From contig JAQJVL010000160.1 in assembly GCA_035578905.1 (NCBI GenBank), positions 1,401,560 through 1,465,559 on the forward strand: a stretch of 64,000 nt of DNA, in the 5' to 3' direction. Both the position numbers and the translations under genes were made by a program. The number at the start of each line of letters is the position of its first letter. Position 1 is the first letter of the stretch. Origin of the DNA: Stictocephala bisonia. Lineage: Eukaryota; Arthropoda; Insecta; Hemiptera; Membracidae. A model generated the notes under the pieces. The model had not been told where the DNA came from, did not search any database, and was given only the letters and a program-made list of their open reading frames with translations. This document shows, in pieces, positions 22,545-34,240 of this stretch.

Positions 22545-22856
22545 ATGGTACTGCCATTTTCATCCACTGAGTTTTAGAAGAATTTGATCGAAACTTTTTA
22601 AACAAATAGGACATAATGCCAAAACGATTCTAGTATTACCACATTCCAACGTAACTGAAGAAAGCATATTCTCGATGATTCAAGATCTGAATCATCTGCA
22701 AGATCTGAATCCAATGCAATCTGAATTTAGAGGAAATTCTTTGTTCAATCATCACCGTGAAGTTAGCATCAATATAAACATATTGATCCACAACCAGTGC
22801 TACTCAGAACAACGAAGTAAGCATCTAGAGTTTAACTACAAGGCCAATAAATAATA
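22545..22856 (+). pseudogene. hAT transposase C-terminal remnant
   Basis: From about 22607 an open stretch encodes AKTILVLPHSNVTEESIFSM and runs about 80 codons to a TAA at 22851. The LPHSN-x3-E-x2-FS pattern is the conserved C-terminal (dimerisation) block of hAT transposases. There is no start codon, upstream frames contain stops, and no terminal repeats were found. Confidence 0.5.
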
Positions 22857-24534
22857 ATTAACTTTGTATATTTCAATTTTCTTTTATTTAAGTTTGTAAA
22901 GTGATAAAATGAAGGAAATATTTTCAATTTCACTCATGTTTTTCACCAGGAGAATACCAGTGCTTCTTTCATAAACTTTGTCTCCAGAATTATAATTTGA
23001 ATAGGTTGGCAGGTATGTAGTAACCAAAATTAAAATACTTATTACTGTATATAATTAACTCTAGATAACAATTGTAAAACATTTAGCTGATAACAGTAAT
23101 GAGGGACTTGTTTTAGGAATTTAAAAATGACTTTATAAAAAAATAACCTTGTATTAGATAGCCTTAACCTAATTCCATTACATTACAAATCACTTTCCAT
23201 TCCAAAAGAGACAGAACGAAAAACTAGAGTTTGATTATTTTAAATATATTCAGGTTGTACAAGGAAAAATACGAGTAATTAGAAAAAACACATTTAGGTA
23301 ATTAATTCTGTTATGTCATCACTTACCGAATACGATTAATTGGAATGTTTACTGTGAAGTAAAGTTCCAAAGAGCGTCTGCTGTTGTTTGGTTTTGACAA
23401 AGTATGACAGTCGGCAACTACTGCTCAGCAGCGCCAAGTCCAGCTGCTCTAATTGAAGTATAAACAGCTGTTTGGAAACAGTATACGTTTATGGACTAAT
23501 AAACTGAACCAACCAGCACACAAAAACTTTTTGAACACATATATAGGCTATGTCTTGGTTCAGAAATTAGTCTGTATACAAATCTATTAAACTTGTTATA
23601 AGGAAAATATAATAAGTTTGTAGTTCATCACTAAAACATACCTTAAGCATTGTAAATTAACTAAAGTGTGAGATAATATTAATTGGCTATATATGAACTT
23701 GCATATACGGGTTTACAAAAGTAATTCAATAAATTCTTTAGTTAAAGATGAAAAAAGCATTACATATTACAATCCTGAATAATGCTCAAACAACCAGTTG
23801 AGAATCATTTGTATATCAACATTTTGCATTTGTAGATCCTACCAACGTAACTAAAACATACCGTGGATCCTACTACCTCTACCATATACAGTACAACCTC
23901 TATATATTCTTGTTAGTCCACAAATTGTTTTATTTACCACTCTCGTAACTTTTCAATTGATTGTCAGAAATGTATTTAAGATTTTCACTTATACCTACTT
24001 TTTGCATTTATATGTTGTTTAAATTTACACGATTCTTGGCTGAGAACTATGGAATGTAATATCATAGACCTTCTATTATACCGGTATATTATATTATATA
24101 GGTATAATAGAAGGTCTATGGTAATATCGTAACATAAGGAATATGAAAGAACATGAATACTATTGAACTAGACTCCAAAATAAGGACCGGTTAAAATACA
24201 TATCAGATCATAATTTTTTTCAATACATCTTGGTTGAATGCCGAAAGCAAGATTTTACTCTGAGTGGGGGAAGGGGATTATTCGTTCATAGATTTGCTAA
24301 TTGTTCCTTGGCGCTGCCATTATTTCTGGCCCTGGCGATACCAACCACAATACTGTCCGAGTCCCACCACAATACAGCAGTTTTACTTTGGAGCTCATCG
24401 CATTTATGCAGTGGCTTACACTGATGTCTTATTACAATACTTCTGAAGGCTCCTGCACAGATGACTAACTCTATCCAGATAGCTCACAGTATACGGGAAA
24501 TGCGTACTTTGGGCTATAGCGTACATTGCGCTGT
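22857..24534. other. Intergenic, nothing except a hairpin at 24063
   Basis: AT-rich. No supported coding. The palindrome at 24063-24120 is listed separately. Confidence 0.4.
24063..24120. repeat. Perfect 20-bp inverted repeat
   Basis: CATAGACCTTCTATTATACC at 24063-24082 and its exact reverse complement at 24101-24120, with an 18-base TA-rich middle. Could be a very small MITE (58 bp) or a hairpin. Confidence 0.9.
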
Positions 24535-25745
24535 TTAAGGAGTATGTAGGCAACACGCACTACACAACCGTCCTGTGAGATAGCTCTCAAACCAGGTTTT
24601 AGGAGTGCCTGTTATTCCCAGCCCTTCCAGTTTTTCTAGTATTATCTTGTGTCCTATGCAATCGAATGCCTTGGAGTAAGTAGTCAAGTAGTAAAGCTGC
24701 TGTGAACTTTCTGTCATCAAGATAATCTATAATTGACTCTACGAGATCTATCATGGCTGTGGTTGTAGACTTTCCTTTGATGAATCCATGATGGCTGTTG
24801 GTTAGAAGGTTCAACTCCATTAGATGGGCGAGAAGTAATTTTAGTACTATCTTTTCCAGTATTTTCGAAAATGTTGGAATAATTGAGATGGGGCGGTAGT
24901 TTCCAATTTCGGTTTTGTCCCCCTTCTTTAACTTTGGGTACACTTTAGCTTCTGTAAGAGCTGAGGGAAAAATTCCTGTTTGGAGAGACCTGTTAATGAT
25001 GGTAGTAAGTGGTGCCAGAATGGCGTCTACATACAGTGCTTTGCCAGTTTTCTTGAGATTTCATCAGTACTGTAGGAGGCGTTGTTTTTTAGCTTGGCTA
25101 TTGCATATTTAACTTCTTGTTCGTTTGTCAGTGAGAAGGTCAGATTCTGTTGTACTGAGGATGGTTTATTAATTATTCCTTTACTCTTGGTGTTTTGTTT
25201 GTTGCCTTTAAGGTGTTTTCAGTTATACTTGCAAAGTATTTATTAAACTCCTCTGCAATTTCATTAGGTTTGTTTAGTACTTTGCCTGCAGTAACAAGTT
25301 TCATGGGCTCGACTTCTTTTGTGCCTCTGTTTGCTGTTCTTTCTTGGTTTATTATTTGCCAGACTACTTTTGATTTGCTGTCCGATTGGAGGATTTTTTT
25401 TAGTTGCTTCTGCTTGTTTAGTTTGCTTCAGGTTGAGGTCATAACACTTCTTCCTCTCGGCCATGATGTTTTTATCCTCTGTCCGTCCAGTTAGCTCATA
25501 CCTATGAAGAGAAATGAGATAGTCTTGTTTTAACTGTATTGATTTTCTGTCTGTGAACTGTTGCACTTTGTTTATTTTTCTTTGCTTAATTTTCTTCACA
25601 GGGTATGCTGCATCAAGTTCCATTGTCAGGATGTGTAAATAAGTGCTGTAGGATTCATCCACTGTCTCCTAAGCATAGACCCTTCTCCAGTCATGGTTTG
25701 ATAGATTTATTTTCAGCTGTTCCAGTGATTTTTTATTTATCTGCC
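24535..25745 (-). pseudogene. LINE reverse transcriptase fragment, both ends missing
   Basis: Minus-strand Jockey/CR1-like coding in shifted frames. From the right: a basic linker (25662-25264, for example KKIKQRKINKVQQFTDRKS), then EEFNKYFASITENT (about 25240). Then comes the RT start YPKLKKGDKTEIGNYRPISI (24943-24880), HHGFIKGKST, and motif A split by a frameshift (DYSKAFDCIGHKIILEKL, about 24680). It stops abruptly near 24540 before motifs B and C, so the catalytic core is cut. The 3' end is missing, which is unusual for simple 5' truncation and points to deletion or another insertion. Confidence 0.85.
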
Positions 25746-28138
25746 TCCCTAATTTTGTATGGTTTTGGGTTTTATTTTTTGTAATTAGTTCAACACTTAT
25801 CTCACAAAAAGTAATCTATGATTTTCATTTTGTAGTTTAATGGTAAAGTACATGCTGCTTATTCTCTTGTAAGTATATAAGAGTAGATTTAAAATGACCA
25901 GCCAAAGAAGGATCTAAGTTGGAAAATTTTAAAGGAATGCGTAGGACTTTCCAATTAGAGTATTTTGAAATTTCTGTGTTTTTTTTTTTTTTAAGAAGAT
26001 TTCCTTACAAATTAATTCAAGTATTTAGAATATACACGTTTAATATATTTTTTACTGCTGCAGAGTATAATCTAAAGTTGTTCTGGTGTTTGTGAATCTC
26101 TTTGGTAAACAGGGTTTACCAACATTGATTACGATACCACTTGTCCATCTGGTACTTAAATTGTTAGACATTTGTGTTGTGTGATCTTCACAAAATCTTG
26201 TGTGAGCTCAAATCCATTAGGACACAGTACATACCAAAGTAATATATTTCCTACCCACAAGCTGTAGGTGAGAACTCAGCGTAGCTACAGTTAGTTGTTG
26301 ATATCCTTATTTGCACAAATGGGAAAAAACAGATATTTTGTTATTAAGGTCTAGGAATGCAGTGGATTTTGCTATTGTAAACTGCATTAAAGTACAATAA
26401 ATAAATTTAAGAACATAAAGATTCGGCTTGGGTTTGCTTGGTTACCTCTACGTGTGGTTAGATTTGGTCTAGATATGGTCCTTATTTAGCTTGAAACATT
26501 TTTCATTTCTGAAGACTATACTTCTTTCCAGTCAGTAATTTTTATATTTGATAAGAGGAGAATCAATTATAAGTGATCTCAAATTAACTCTGGACTTAAG
26601 TGTATCATGGAAATCAAAACTACCAGTCTGTTTGATAAGAAAAGGAAGCGTTTGTTCCATCTATTTTGTTTATGTTTAAGTTGCCAATCATCAATATTTG
26701 GGTAGTTATGGACTTCCAGTAAGTGTTCATGAGTGAATGTAGTCTTTATAACAAACTAAGTTATCAATTCCTCAGAAAGTGTCATTAATTTATAGCCCAG
26801 TGAAAATTGATAGCCAAAAGTTATCAATTGAACTTTATAAACATTTGTTTGGACTCTGAATTGGGATCATTCTGAGAATCTTTAGCACATGGAGTTTTAG
26901 TAAACTATGATACCAACTGCAAAACAAAAATTGTAAGCCCTAAAGGCATGCTTTGTTAAATCTTCATTTCATTTGGGAATTTTTTGTTTTTTGCTTTTTT
27001 TTGTAGCAGGATTTAATGTGGTTGACAGAAATATGGCAAACTCTTGATTAAGATACACAGCAATTTCATATAAGTATAAAATATTTCTTTGAAACATAAG
27101 AGTGTTTTACAAGTGTTGGCTCCAGATAATTATATTTTGTCCACACCATAAATTATATTTTCAATTTTGTTTTTAATAAGTTAATACGTATGGTACAAAG
27201 TTATACAACATTTTAACCCTTAGAGCTAATTTATATTCTTAACAGAAGCATATATGAACCTTGGTTGTGTCACTACTAAATTCTTTACCAATATATAATA
27301 TTATGCTTCAAAATTAACTATTATATGTAAAATGATCTAATTTGGCCGAAATAATAAAAAAAAAAAAAAAATGTTTTCTAAAAGTAATCCTTGCATATTT
27401 ACACATCATTAGCTGTAAGGGATATTGTTTTGTAGGTTTTTACCTGTCATTAGCTTGTTCTACTAAAATCAGTTATAAGGTAAGTTTGAAATAAAATAAT
27501 AATTAGTTGTTAATTTCATTTGATTATAAAATGTAATTACTAAACATGATATTACAAGTGTATTCAAGCATATTTCTCTTTAGTATAGTATTCCTCAAAG
27601 CAGATTTATGGATGCAAGTGAGGCTTTTCCTGGCAGATTTTACAAAAGTAAACAGAACTAAACTACATAAATAAAATAAACAGAACAAATCAAATTCATA
27701 AACCGAAGTAACTCGTGTCTAACTAAGTAAACAAAGTGTGTGGTACAGAATGCAGCAGACAAAGCACTGGATACTGGACTAACAATGACACAAGTTTTAG
27801 AGAGAGGTGGGTCGGAGAGGGTAGGGAAGGGATGGGAGTCAGCAATAGTATTGGGTGGAGGGTGTAGTATGACTAATACCGAATTGTGTGTGACCTTGGG
27901 AGGCAGATTAAGGGTCAAACAAACTCAAATTTCCAGGCAAATGCTCGTTGAGCTAAAAACAGTGTGTGTGTGTATACATACGCACACCTCTCGCTCGAAG
28001 AAAAATGTTTGTGTATGTAATCAGCATACGCTCGCAAAGGGTTGATGGTAAAGTTGATGTAGTGCAACAAAATTATTAGAAATGTTTGATATTGATTAAA
28101 GGAAACATATGATTATAAAAAGTTTCACAACTAACTAA
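25746..28138. other. Intergenic, SINE relic, otherwise nothing
   Basis: AT-rich with poly-T/A runs near 25980 and 27355. A diverged SINE family A copy is at 26705-26900. A less AT-rich stretch at about 27740-27970 has open frames on both strands without similarity. A GT/AC-rich run is at 27961-27985. Confidence 0.4.
26705..26900 (-). repeat. SINE family A, old minus copy
   Basis: Shares AGTGAATGTAGTC, ACAAACTAAG, TTCCTCAGAAAGTGTCATTA and ATAGCCCAGTGA with the copies at 6982 and 63520, but is strongly diverged and lacks the tail. Confidence 0.5.
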
Positions 28139-28594
28139 TCATTTTTTGAGCTTATTCAGATTTATTTTAATCTTCTCCCACAATGTACGCAGAAAGTAAG
28201 TTAACTTTTTTCTGTACTTAAAATAGTGTTTTTTTTCTTTAGGTTCTGGAGTTTTAGACATACTATCATCACTCAAAACCCTCGATTCCTTATCCTTCAA
28301 AATTGACTCATTATTATAAAGTTTGTTCTTGGTCTCTGAATTGTACTTTTGGTTTGATAGTGCACTTAAAATTCTTGGTTGTTCTAGAACATTCTTAATG
28401 GGGCTACTCATTGGCTGGAATCCCTCTCTTAATCTGGAGGCATTTTTGTTAAGTTTTGAACTGACGTTAGATTGTTGGTTTTCATTAAGGCTGAGAAGAT
28501 ATTTTTTGTTCACAGTACAGAGTTTGATTTTAAGTATGCGGAAGAACACTCGCTGAATACATACGCCAGCACAACATTCTTCAGAGTAAGCACA
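28139..28594 (-). CDS. Knottin precursor exon 2: remaining cysteines, basic tail, stop
   Basis: Opens after a good polypyrimidine tract and TAG at 28595-28596. It starts with CAYSEECCAGVC, holds one further cysteine, and then about 125 residues rich in Lys, Ser and Asn with no cysteine, ending in TGA at 28141-28139. No clear AATAAA follows within 150 bases, so the 3' end of the transcript is unresolved. Confidence 0.6.
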   Translation of the reverse strand, partial: CAYSEECCAGVCIQRVFFRILKIKLCTVNKKYLLSLNENQQSNVSSKLNKNASRLREGFQPMSSPIKNVLEQPRILSALSNQKYNSETKNKLYNNESILKDKESRVLSDDSMSKTPEPKEKKHYFKYRKKLTYFLRTLWEKIKINLNKLKK

Positions 28595-31500
28595 CTACAA
28601 CAAACAGAGAAAGTTGTAAGAACATATTATCAAAGTATTTTAAAAGTACACCCAATTGCTACAGAATAGCCATAGCTGAGGTTAAGGTGGAGGCTTGCTA
28701 CATGTCTGGCCTAGGATTTTTCCCAGTGACCACGAAGTTTTTACCTATTTTTGATCTGATGGTTTTGAAGACGTGTTAAGCCCTTGCTATGACAAACCTA
28801 TAAAAAAAAAAAAAAAAAAGGACTCATCTAAGCAAAGGAGGGGAACTGGGCATATCTCCTCATTATAAGTGTAAAATATTTTTCTGTGAAGTACACTACA
28901 ACAGGCAAAAATGTTGTAGTATAAACAGTTTTTTATTTCACTTGCCAGTTCAACTGACTGACAGCTTAGTTAGGAATTCAAACCTTGGATCTGGGATTTC
29001 GCAGTTAAAGTAACCATTAAGTCCCCTGATACTCAGTCTCTTCTCCAGCAATTTCATTCTGAGTGAGTAAAATTACAACCATTGGATACACACTCCAGTT
29101 AAATAATCTGCAGTGTAAGCACTCTATAACAAAAAGAGGGAATGATTCTAGTAAGAACACTTGATTTTGATTTGAGCAGAACACCCGGTAAGTTAAAATT
29201 ACTATATTTGAAAAACTTAAATCTACTTTGAGGTACTTAGTTATGGAAAGAATATATATTTTTCTCCGTAAAATTCTTCAAGTTCGTAGAAAATAATTTT
29301 CAATATTAGTATGCTATTTTATATCATCTTGGGGATAAATAATTAAAGTCACATAATTATAAATAATTTTATATATATTAAACACACACGTGGACGTTTT
29401 GTGGGCTTAGCAACACTTGTATGTCATACAACAATATTCAACAAAAGAGTCCCTAAATCCAAATATTTTAGTATTTAAACATTAAATAATATGTTTCTTT
29501 TGAAAGATCTGACATTGGTTTGATATATTAATTTTGCATCTTTCAAATTGTAAATAAAACAGTTCTTGCGATGTCATTCTTTGTGTTCAAAAATATAGTT
29601 TGTGTTCATCTACGATAATGATTTTCAAAATATTCTTTTAAATTTAAAATTATGTTGACAATATTATAAATTCAAATGTCCACAGTTGATAACTTGATGA
29701 TTTATGTTTCCAATTTTGTTTACCTAATTTTTTTTATTTCACTATTTTGTTTCTTAATTTAAAAGAAATTTTGAAGTATCTTGACTATAGATAATGATCA
29801 GTTTTGCAATTTTACCACTACACACGAGCTGCATCTCTCACTCAACTACTTATTAGAACAATGTTTAACTCTTCAGACAAATAATAGCCAGATTTTAAAC
29901 TTTCTAATGAATATCAATAGTAAATTTACAAACATGACTTCATGTGAGATACTCATTGGTATGCAATAAGCAGTATACGTGCACATAGCAAAGTTTCAAA
30001 CTACCACCACAGAGAAAAAAGAAACAGAGGTCACCTTCTCATGACCGCATTAGACACCTTATTGGTGCTTACCAATATAGTTACTATGTTTATCATTCAA
30101 AATTTGGAGGGGAATAAGATGAGAGACTGAAAACGGTGCTGGCTCTATCCATCCGCATCAAGAACTGGAGAACTAACTATTCGACACCCCAAAGTTTCTA
30201 TAACATCAAAACTCATTCAGCACACTATTGGATGCAACAACTGTTTCCTCTTCTTTCTGCTGGCATGAATAAGTGAAACGGGAACGAGAACGTTATTGTC
30301 TGACCTGTAGTGAATGTTGGCATGTTGTAGAGAGGGTCTATCTCTCTCTCTCTCTGGAGCATCATTACAGTTTTATCATATACAGGCAGCTTTTGGTAAA
30401 ACTTCAAAATATGTGGCATATCTCAACCATGGGATTTTAATTGTTATTATTTATTTATTGGTAAGACACTGATCATAGAGATAAGGGAGAATATGAATGT
30501 GTTATAGATTCTTTTAAAGCTGTTTTACTATATTTTTTTATCTTATTATCTAAAACAAGCGACCACGTTCGGACACAATTTTTTTGGCTTTGAGGCTTTT
30601 TAATTTTTAATCATTTATGGGGGTTTCCAACCACGAGAAATCAATTGGCACTGGTCTCAACCCTGGGAAAATTTTGATTTATGCCCCAGAGGCTCCTATA
30701 CTTTCCATGTTGGAAAAAAACAATGTGGAATCATTATTGACTTCTAGCAGAAAATGGGGTATCAAACTTTAGATATTTATCTCCTAAATCACATTGTTCC
30801 ATTACATTTTGGAAGGGACAACATTTAAGGGCTCTGCCATCCCCCAAATAAAAAATATGCTCAAAAACACAAAATTGGGTAATATTAAACTAATACAGTA
30901 CACCCAAGTGGGCTATCAAATTAAAGGTATTCGTCTCTTAATTACTAATATACCATCAGATTTCAGAAAAGACTATGTTTATGGGTTCTACTGTCCCAAA
31001 AACCAAACTTCTTGGTCATACTACTTAAGAATCCTGGCGAGGCCGTAGACCGATCTTCTTCATGAGGTGACATGACGAGATCCACAAAATGAGACTGTAG
31101 CATGGTGCCTTGGTGAGGCTGTAGACGGAGTTCCTCAAAGAGGCCTATAGCAGAGCGTTTTGGTGAAGCCGTAGGCCGAGCTCTCCCACGAGGCCATAGG
31201 TCAAGTTCCACAAAGGGGCTAAAGCTAAACGTAGAAGACCTCTGAAACGAAATGTATTAATAACCTACAAGGTAGATCAAGAACAAACAATCCTCAGGGA
31301 TATATGGATGCTACCTCTTAAGTTTGCAAAAGTCTTGGTACTTAGTAATAATCTATACATATACAAAAATACATATTCTGTGTTTTCAAAGAATATTGTA
31401 ATATTTTATACTCCTTTTGTACATTTATATAATGAGAACTGAGCACCCCAGGATACCAATTGAATGTTTCAGAGCATACCAGTTAGCGGTTAATATGATG

Positions 31501-31702
31501 TTACACCTTTAATAAAATGTAAATCTAGGTTAATATGGAAGTTAAATAATCTAGAAAATAAATACATGGAAGCAAAAATTGTACATACTAGTAAGTTTAC
31601 TGGGATACACGTAGTTTTGTCACGTCCCCACGAATATCCCTGGACTGCTGTCAGGTGAAGGAAGATACCAGAACAACATGTCAAGATCACTTTTCCAAAC
31701 AT
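28139..31702 (-). CDS. Putative secreted cystine-knot (knottin) precursor, two exons
   Basis: Predicted exons 31589-31702 (38 codons) and 28139-28594 (151 codons plus TGA), both phase 0, giving 189 residues. Residues 1 to about 22 form a signal peptide (short N-region, hydrophobic core, cut likely after AVQG). The mature protein has six cysteines, 32, 39, 45, 46, 50 and 64, spaced C-x6-C-x5-CC-x3-C-x13-C, the inhibitor cystine-knot pattern. The intron falls exactly before Cys39. A Lys/Ser/Asn-rich tail of about 120 residues follows, with dibasic sites (KK, RK) where processing could occur. Donor is GTATGT; acceptor is CTGTTTGTTGTAG. The cysteine spacing appears only when the exons are joined, which supports the model. 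Insect knottins include neuromodulator-like, antimicrobial and salivary or venom peptides; I cannot say which this is. Confidence 0.6.
30130..30250 (+). repeat. Dispersed repeat, copy 1
   Basis: Shares with the minus strand of 39540-39700: CCATCCGCA, GGAGAACTAACTATTCGA / GAGGACTAACTACTCGA, TCTATAACAT / TTTATAACAT, and CACTATTGG. The family is unknown; no coding function assigned. Confidence 0.45.
30443..30510 (-). repeat. SINE 3' end fragment
   Basis: TTATTTATTGGTAAGACACTGATCATAGAGATAAGGGAGAATATGA matches the shared 3' end of SINE families A/B (TAAGACGCCGATCGTAGAGATATGGGCGAATATGA in pieces) with substitutions. Confidence 0.5.
31030..31215. repeat. Imperfect tandem repeat, less AT-rich
   Basis: Repeats the phrase GAGGCCGTAGACCGA / GAGGCTGTAGACGGAG / GAAGCCGTAGGCCGAG / GAGGCCATAGGTCAAG, each followed by a variant of TTCCTCAAAGAGG or TTCCACAAAG. 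Units are roughly 50-70 bp and diverged. Confidence 0.5.
31589..31702 (-). CDS. Knottin precursor exon 1: signal peptide and first cysteine
   Basis: ATG at 31702-31700. The first 20 residues (MFGKVILTCCSGIFLHLTAV) have a Lys then a hydrophobic run, as in a signal peptide. One more cysteine follows near the end of the exon. The chosen donor is GTATGT (31588-31583); an alternative GTAAAC lies 12 bases earlier but would break the knottin spacing. Upstream on the minus strand is GTCGCAGTTT, a possible initiator-like site. Confidence 0.6.
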
Positions 31703-32240
31703 TGTGTAATCTGATCATAGCAACTGTTTTGGGGTTAAAGAATTCACAGAAACTGCGACTCTGAGTCAACTTATCACCTCTTGAGAAACCAATCAAGATT
31801 TATATCAAATCAATGACATTCCACAGTGATTAAATCATTGATAACCAGCCTTCCATTCTATGGGATGGGAGGACTTAATGGTTGGATGATTCAAGATTTC
31901 TTCATTATTAATTATTTTCATTGTTAATAAAAATTCCATATAACATTTTGAAAATGGTTGCTATTCAATAGAAAATTACAAACAATATTATTTTAATATA
32001 AAAATGTTTGTTTGTTAGAGACTACAATTTTTGTTCATTTCATTATTCATTTGGTCTTGTAACTTTTCTAAAGTTCTCGTTTAGGTTTGAATAACATGTT
32101 GCTTCTCAATATACTTTATAAATATGTTGGGTTACTACTAGATGTAGTGGGTTTACTTTCAGGGCCACTGAGAGGGGGGCACTGGGGCAAAATGCCCTAA
32201 GTCCCCAATCATCTGTGGCCCTGCAGAGACCCCAAAAGCC
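31703..32240. other. Intergenic, nothing recognised
   Basis: Region upstream of the knottin start (minus strand). No supported promoter motif beyond a possible initiator about 40 bases from the ATG. Confidence 0.3.
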
Positions 32241-32900
32241 TATTTTTATTTATTTATTTATTAACAATGCTGTTAAACAGATTGCACCAATTACATGAGA
32301 ACATTTAAATATAATAATCTATTAAAATTACAGTAAAGCTTACAATCCCTGTCCATTGTTCATATCAAAGCCTTCTGTTGATTTTTCACTATATCATAAT
32401 ATATAAACAATAAATTACCAACAACTCTAATCAAACATGATATAACAAAAATAAAATTCTAATGATTAACAAACTTAACATAACCATTATATTATAAAAC
32501 TAATTAACAATTCTAACAAACCTAATCAGTGATGACAATAAATAGCTTAAGCCGAAAAACATTAAAAAATCCAAACAGATCGAGATCAGAAGAATAAATA
32601 TAATATAGCCTGCACATATTATTTACAGGTGCATAATAGCCTAAGTCATTTCTAGAACAGTTGGGAACAGACAAATTACACATTCTATTAAATAGTTGAG
32701 GCCTCATGAATTTCTTCTGCATAAAAATGTTATAAATAGACTATTAATATGTTCTTTGAATGGATGAAGTTGCATTTATTTGATTTAATATTGCTCCAAT
32801 GGTTTAACAAATCTTTTAAGATAGACATTAAAAAAGTCTGATTTGAGTTAGGGAATAAAAATCCCGTAACATTCTCTATTACAGTAGACGCTCTGTGACT
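32240..32900 (-). mobile_element. LINE 3' end fragment, minus orientation
   Basis: On the minus strand it ends in AATAAATAAATAAATAAA at 32262-32240 after GGTGCAATCTGTTTAACAGC. Upstream, 32722-32522 encodes RPQLFNRMCNLSVPNC and LYYIYSSDLDLFGFFNVFR, similar in layout to the extreme C-terminus of LINE proteins after the reverse transcriptase. Frames are broken further upstream. Confidence 0.55.
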
Positions 32901-34017
32901 CATTCCAAGCCAACGATTCCATCGTACGTAAATTTGTACGCACGCTATACCATCGCATCCACGCTAGATCGACACCTCCACGAGACAGTGGCAAACCTAC
33001 CCCTACTGGTAACTCAGTTGTTACGGCATTGATTATAGTCAATGGTCATGGCCTCATAGCACTGTCTATTTGCTGGATATTATGTGTGTGGTGGAATATC
33101 ATCTTGCTTTTCACTGTTTACGTTGCTTTATATAGTCATAAAGTTTTCAGTATAATGTGTAATATTATACAATATAAAAACTCGTAACTTTACTGAAGGG
33201 GCTGAGTTAAGGATTTTTTGTAATATACCTAATGACATAATTTGTTTTTAATAAGATTGGGGTTATTGTTTGAAATCACTTCAAATTAGTAACTTTAAAT
33301 TTATTAAAATCAACGTAACCAAGTAATTAATTCTACGACCTCTAGGATAAAAGAAAGCGTTGTTTCAGGAAAATTATTCTGAACTTTGTAAAGCAGTTTC
33401 CTTCAATAGTATCCTCCAAAAACCTTTTCTTGGCACAACAGGTGAACTGGGAACTCTTTATAGTTATAAAAATGAACTGGAAATAATATAAAAATATTTT
33501 AAGATAGTAGTAAGTACAAGATACATTTGTTCAGGATTTTAATGTATCCGATTCCTGTTTAGATCGATACATTTCCTTTAAAATCACTGTAAAGTATTCC
33601 TGAAAACTCTAGTCTAATGGTTATGATTATTGAAATATGAGTCACAAAGAAATACTCAAGATTTTTATGAATGGTTATCTAATTTAATTTCATTTGCCTA
33701 TAATGTATATAAAAATTTTGATGGCCTTTGCACTAAACCAATAAAAACATCTATTTGGCTTTCCCAGCCACATCAAAATTTAATACATTGACAACCCTCC
33801 TATCCATCTGCTTATTTACAAAGTTATTAGCCCTTCTTATCTACCAATCCTAACATGTCAATGACTTTACCACGCTCACAAATTATCATTCCTATCCAGC
33901 CATACATATATGAAATTACCACCATATCATCGTTCTCAACAAAATAAGTACATTCGTATCTTCAAGCCTCTCTCAGTTGCTATCTTAACTCGTAAACTTA
34001 GCGGTCGGAGTCATTAC
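32901..34017. other. Intergenic, nothing recognised
   Basis: A less AT-rich patch at about 32880-33060 has an open frame on the minus strand but no similarity or splice support. Confidence 0.35.
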
Positions 34018-34240
34018 TGAAAACTAAAGCTTCTGGTTACAACCCCGTCAATGTGTTATATACTGTATTTAAATTACCAAACATTTCTCCCATGCTGTGA
34101 TGTGCCATCCTCAGTGTTATCAGTCTCAGAGATACCACTGAGGATGCCACATCACAGCATGGGTGAAACGTTTGGTGATGTAATAATGTTAGTAACACCT
34201 TGACGCATCCGTTACTGGAGTCTTTAGTTTTTAGAACTCT
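34018..34240. repeat. ~220-bp inverted repeat (fold-back / MITE)
   Basis: Inner arms of 40 bp at 34077-34116 and 34136-34175 pair almost fully (CCCATGCTGTGATGTGCCATCCTCAGTG side). Outer sequence also pairs: AAAACTAAAG at 34019 with CTTTAGTTTT at 34223, and GTCAATGTGTTA with TAACACCTTGAC. The whole unit can fold into one long hairpin. Confidence 0.8.

Larger units (their letters stand above)
28595..31588. other. Knottin gene intron with repeats
   Basis: Holds a dispersed repeat related to 39540-39700 (about 30130-30250), a SINE tail (30443-30510) and a less AT-rich imperfect tandem stretch at about 31030-31215. A plus-strand open frame at 29781-29969 has no similarity. Confidence 0.4.

Noticed and set aside
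21211..22577. Many long open frames on both strands with GGWAGGSIPLYVYGW-like repeats
   Set aside because: They are translations of the 36-bp minisatellite in different frames; open simply because the unit is a multiple of three without stops.
27658..28045. Overlapping open frames on both strands
   Set aside because: Less AT-rich patch without similarity or splice support; frames on both strands point to composition rather than coding.
29781..29969. Plus-strand 62-codon frame with protein-like content
   Set aside because: No start in good context, no neighbours on the plus strand, lies in the knottin intron.
32848..33042. Minus-strand frame at a less AT-rich patch
   Set aside because: No similarity and no splice partner; may be part of an unrecognised repeat.
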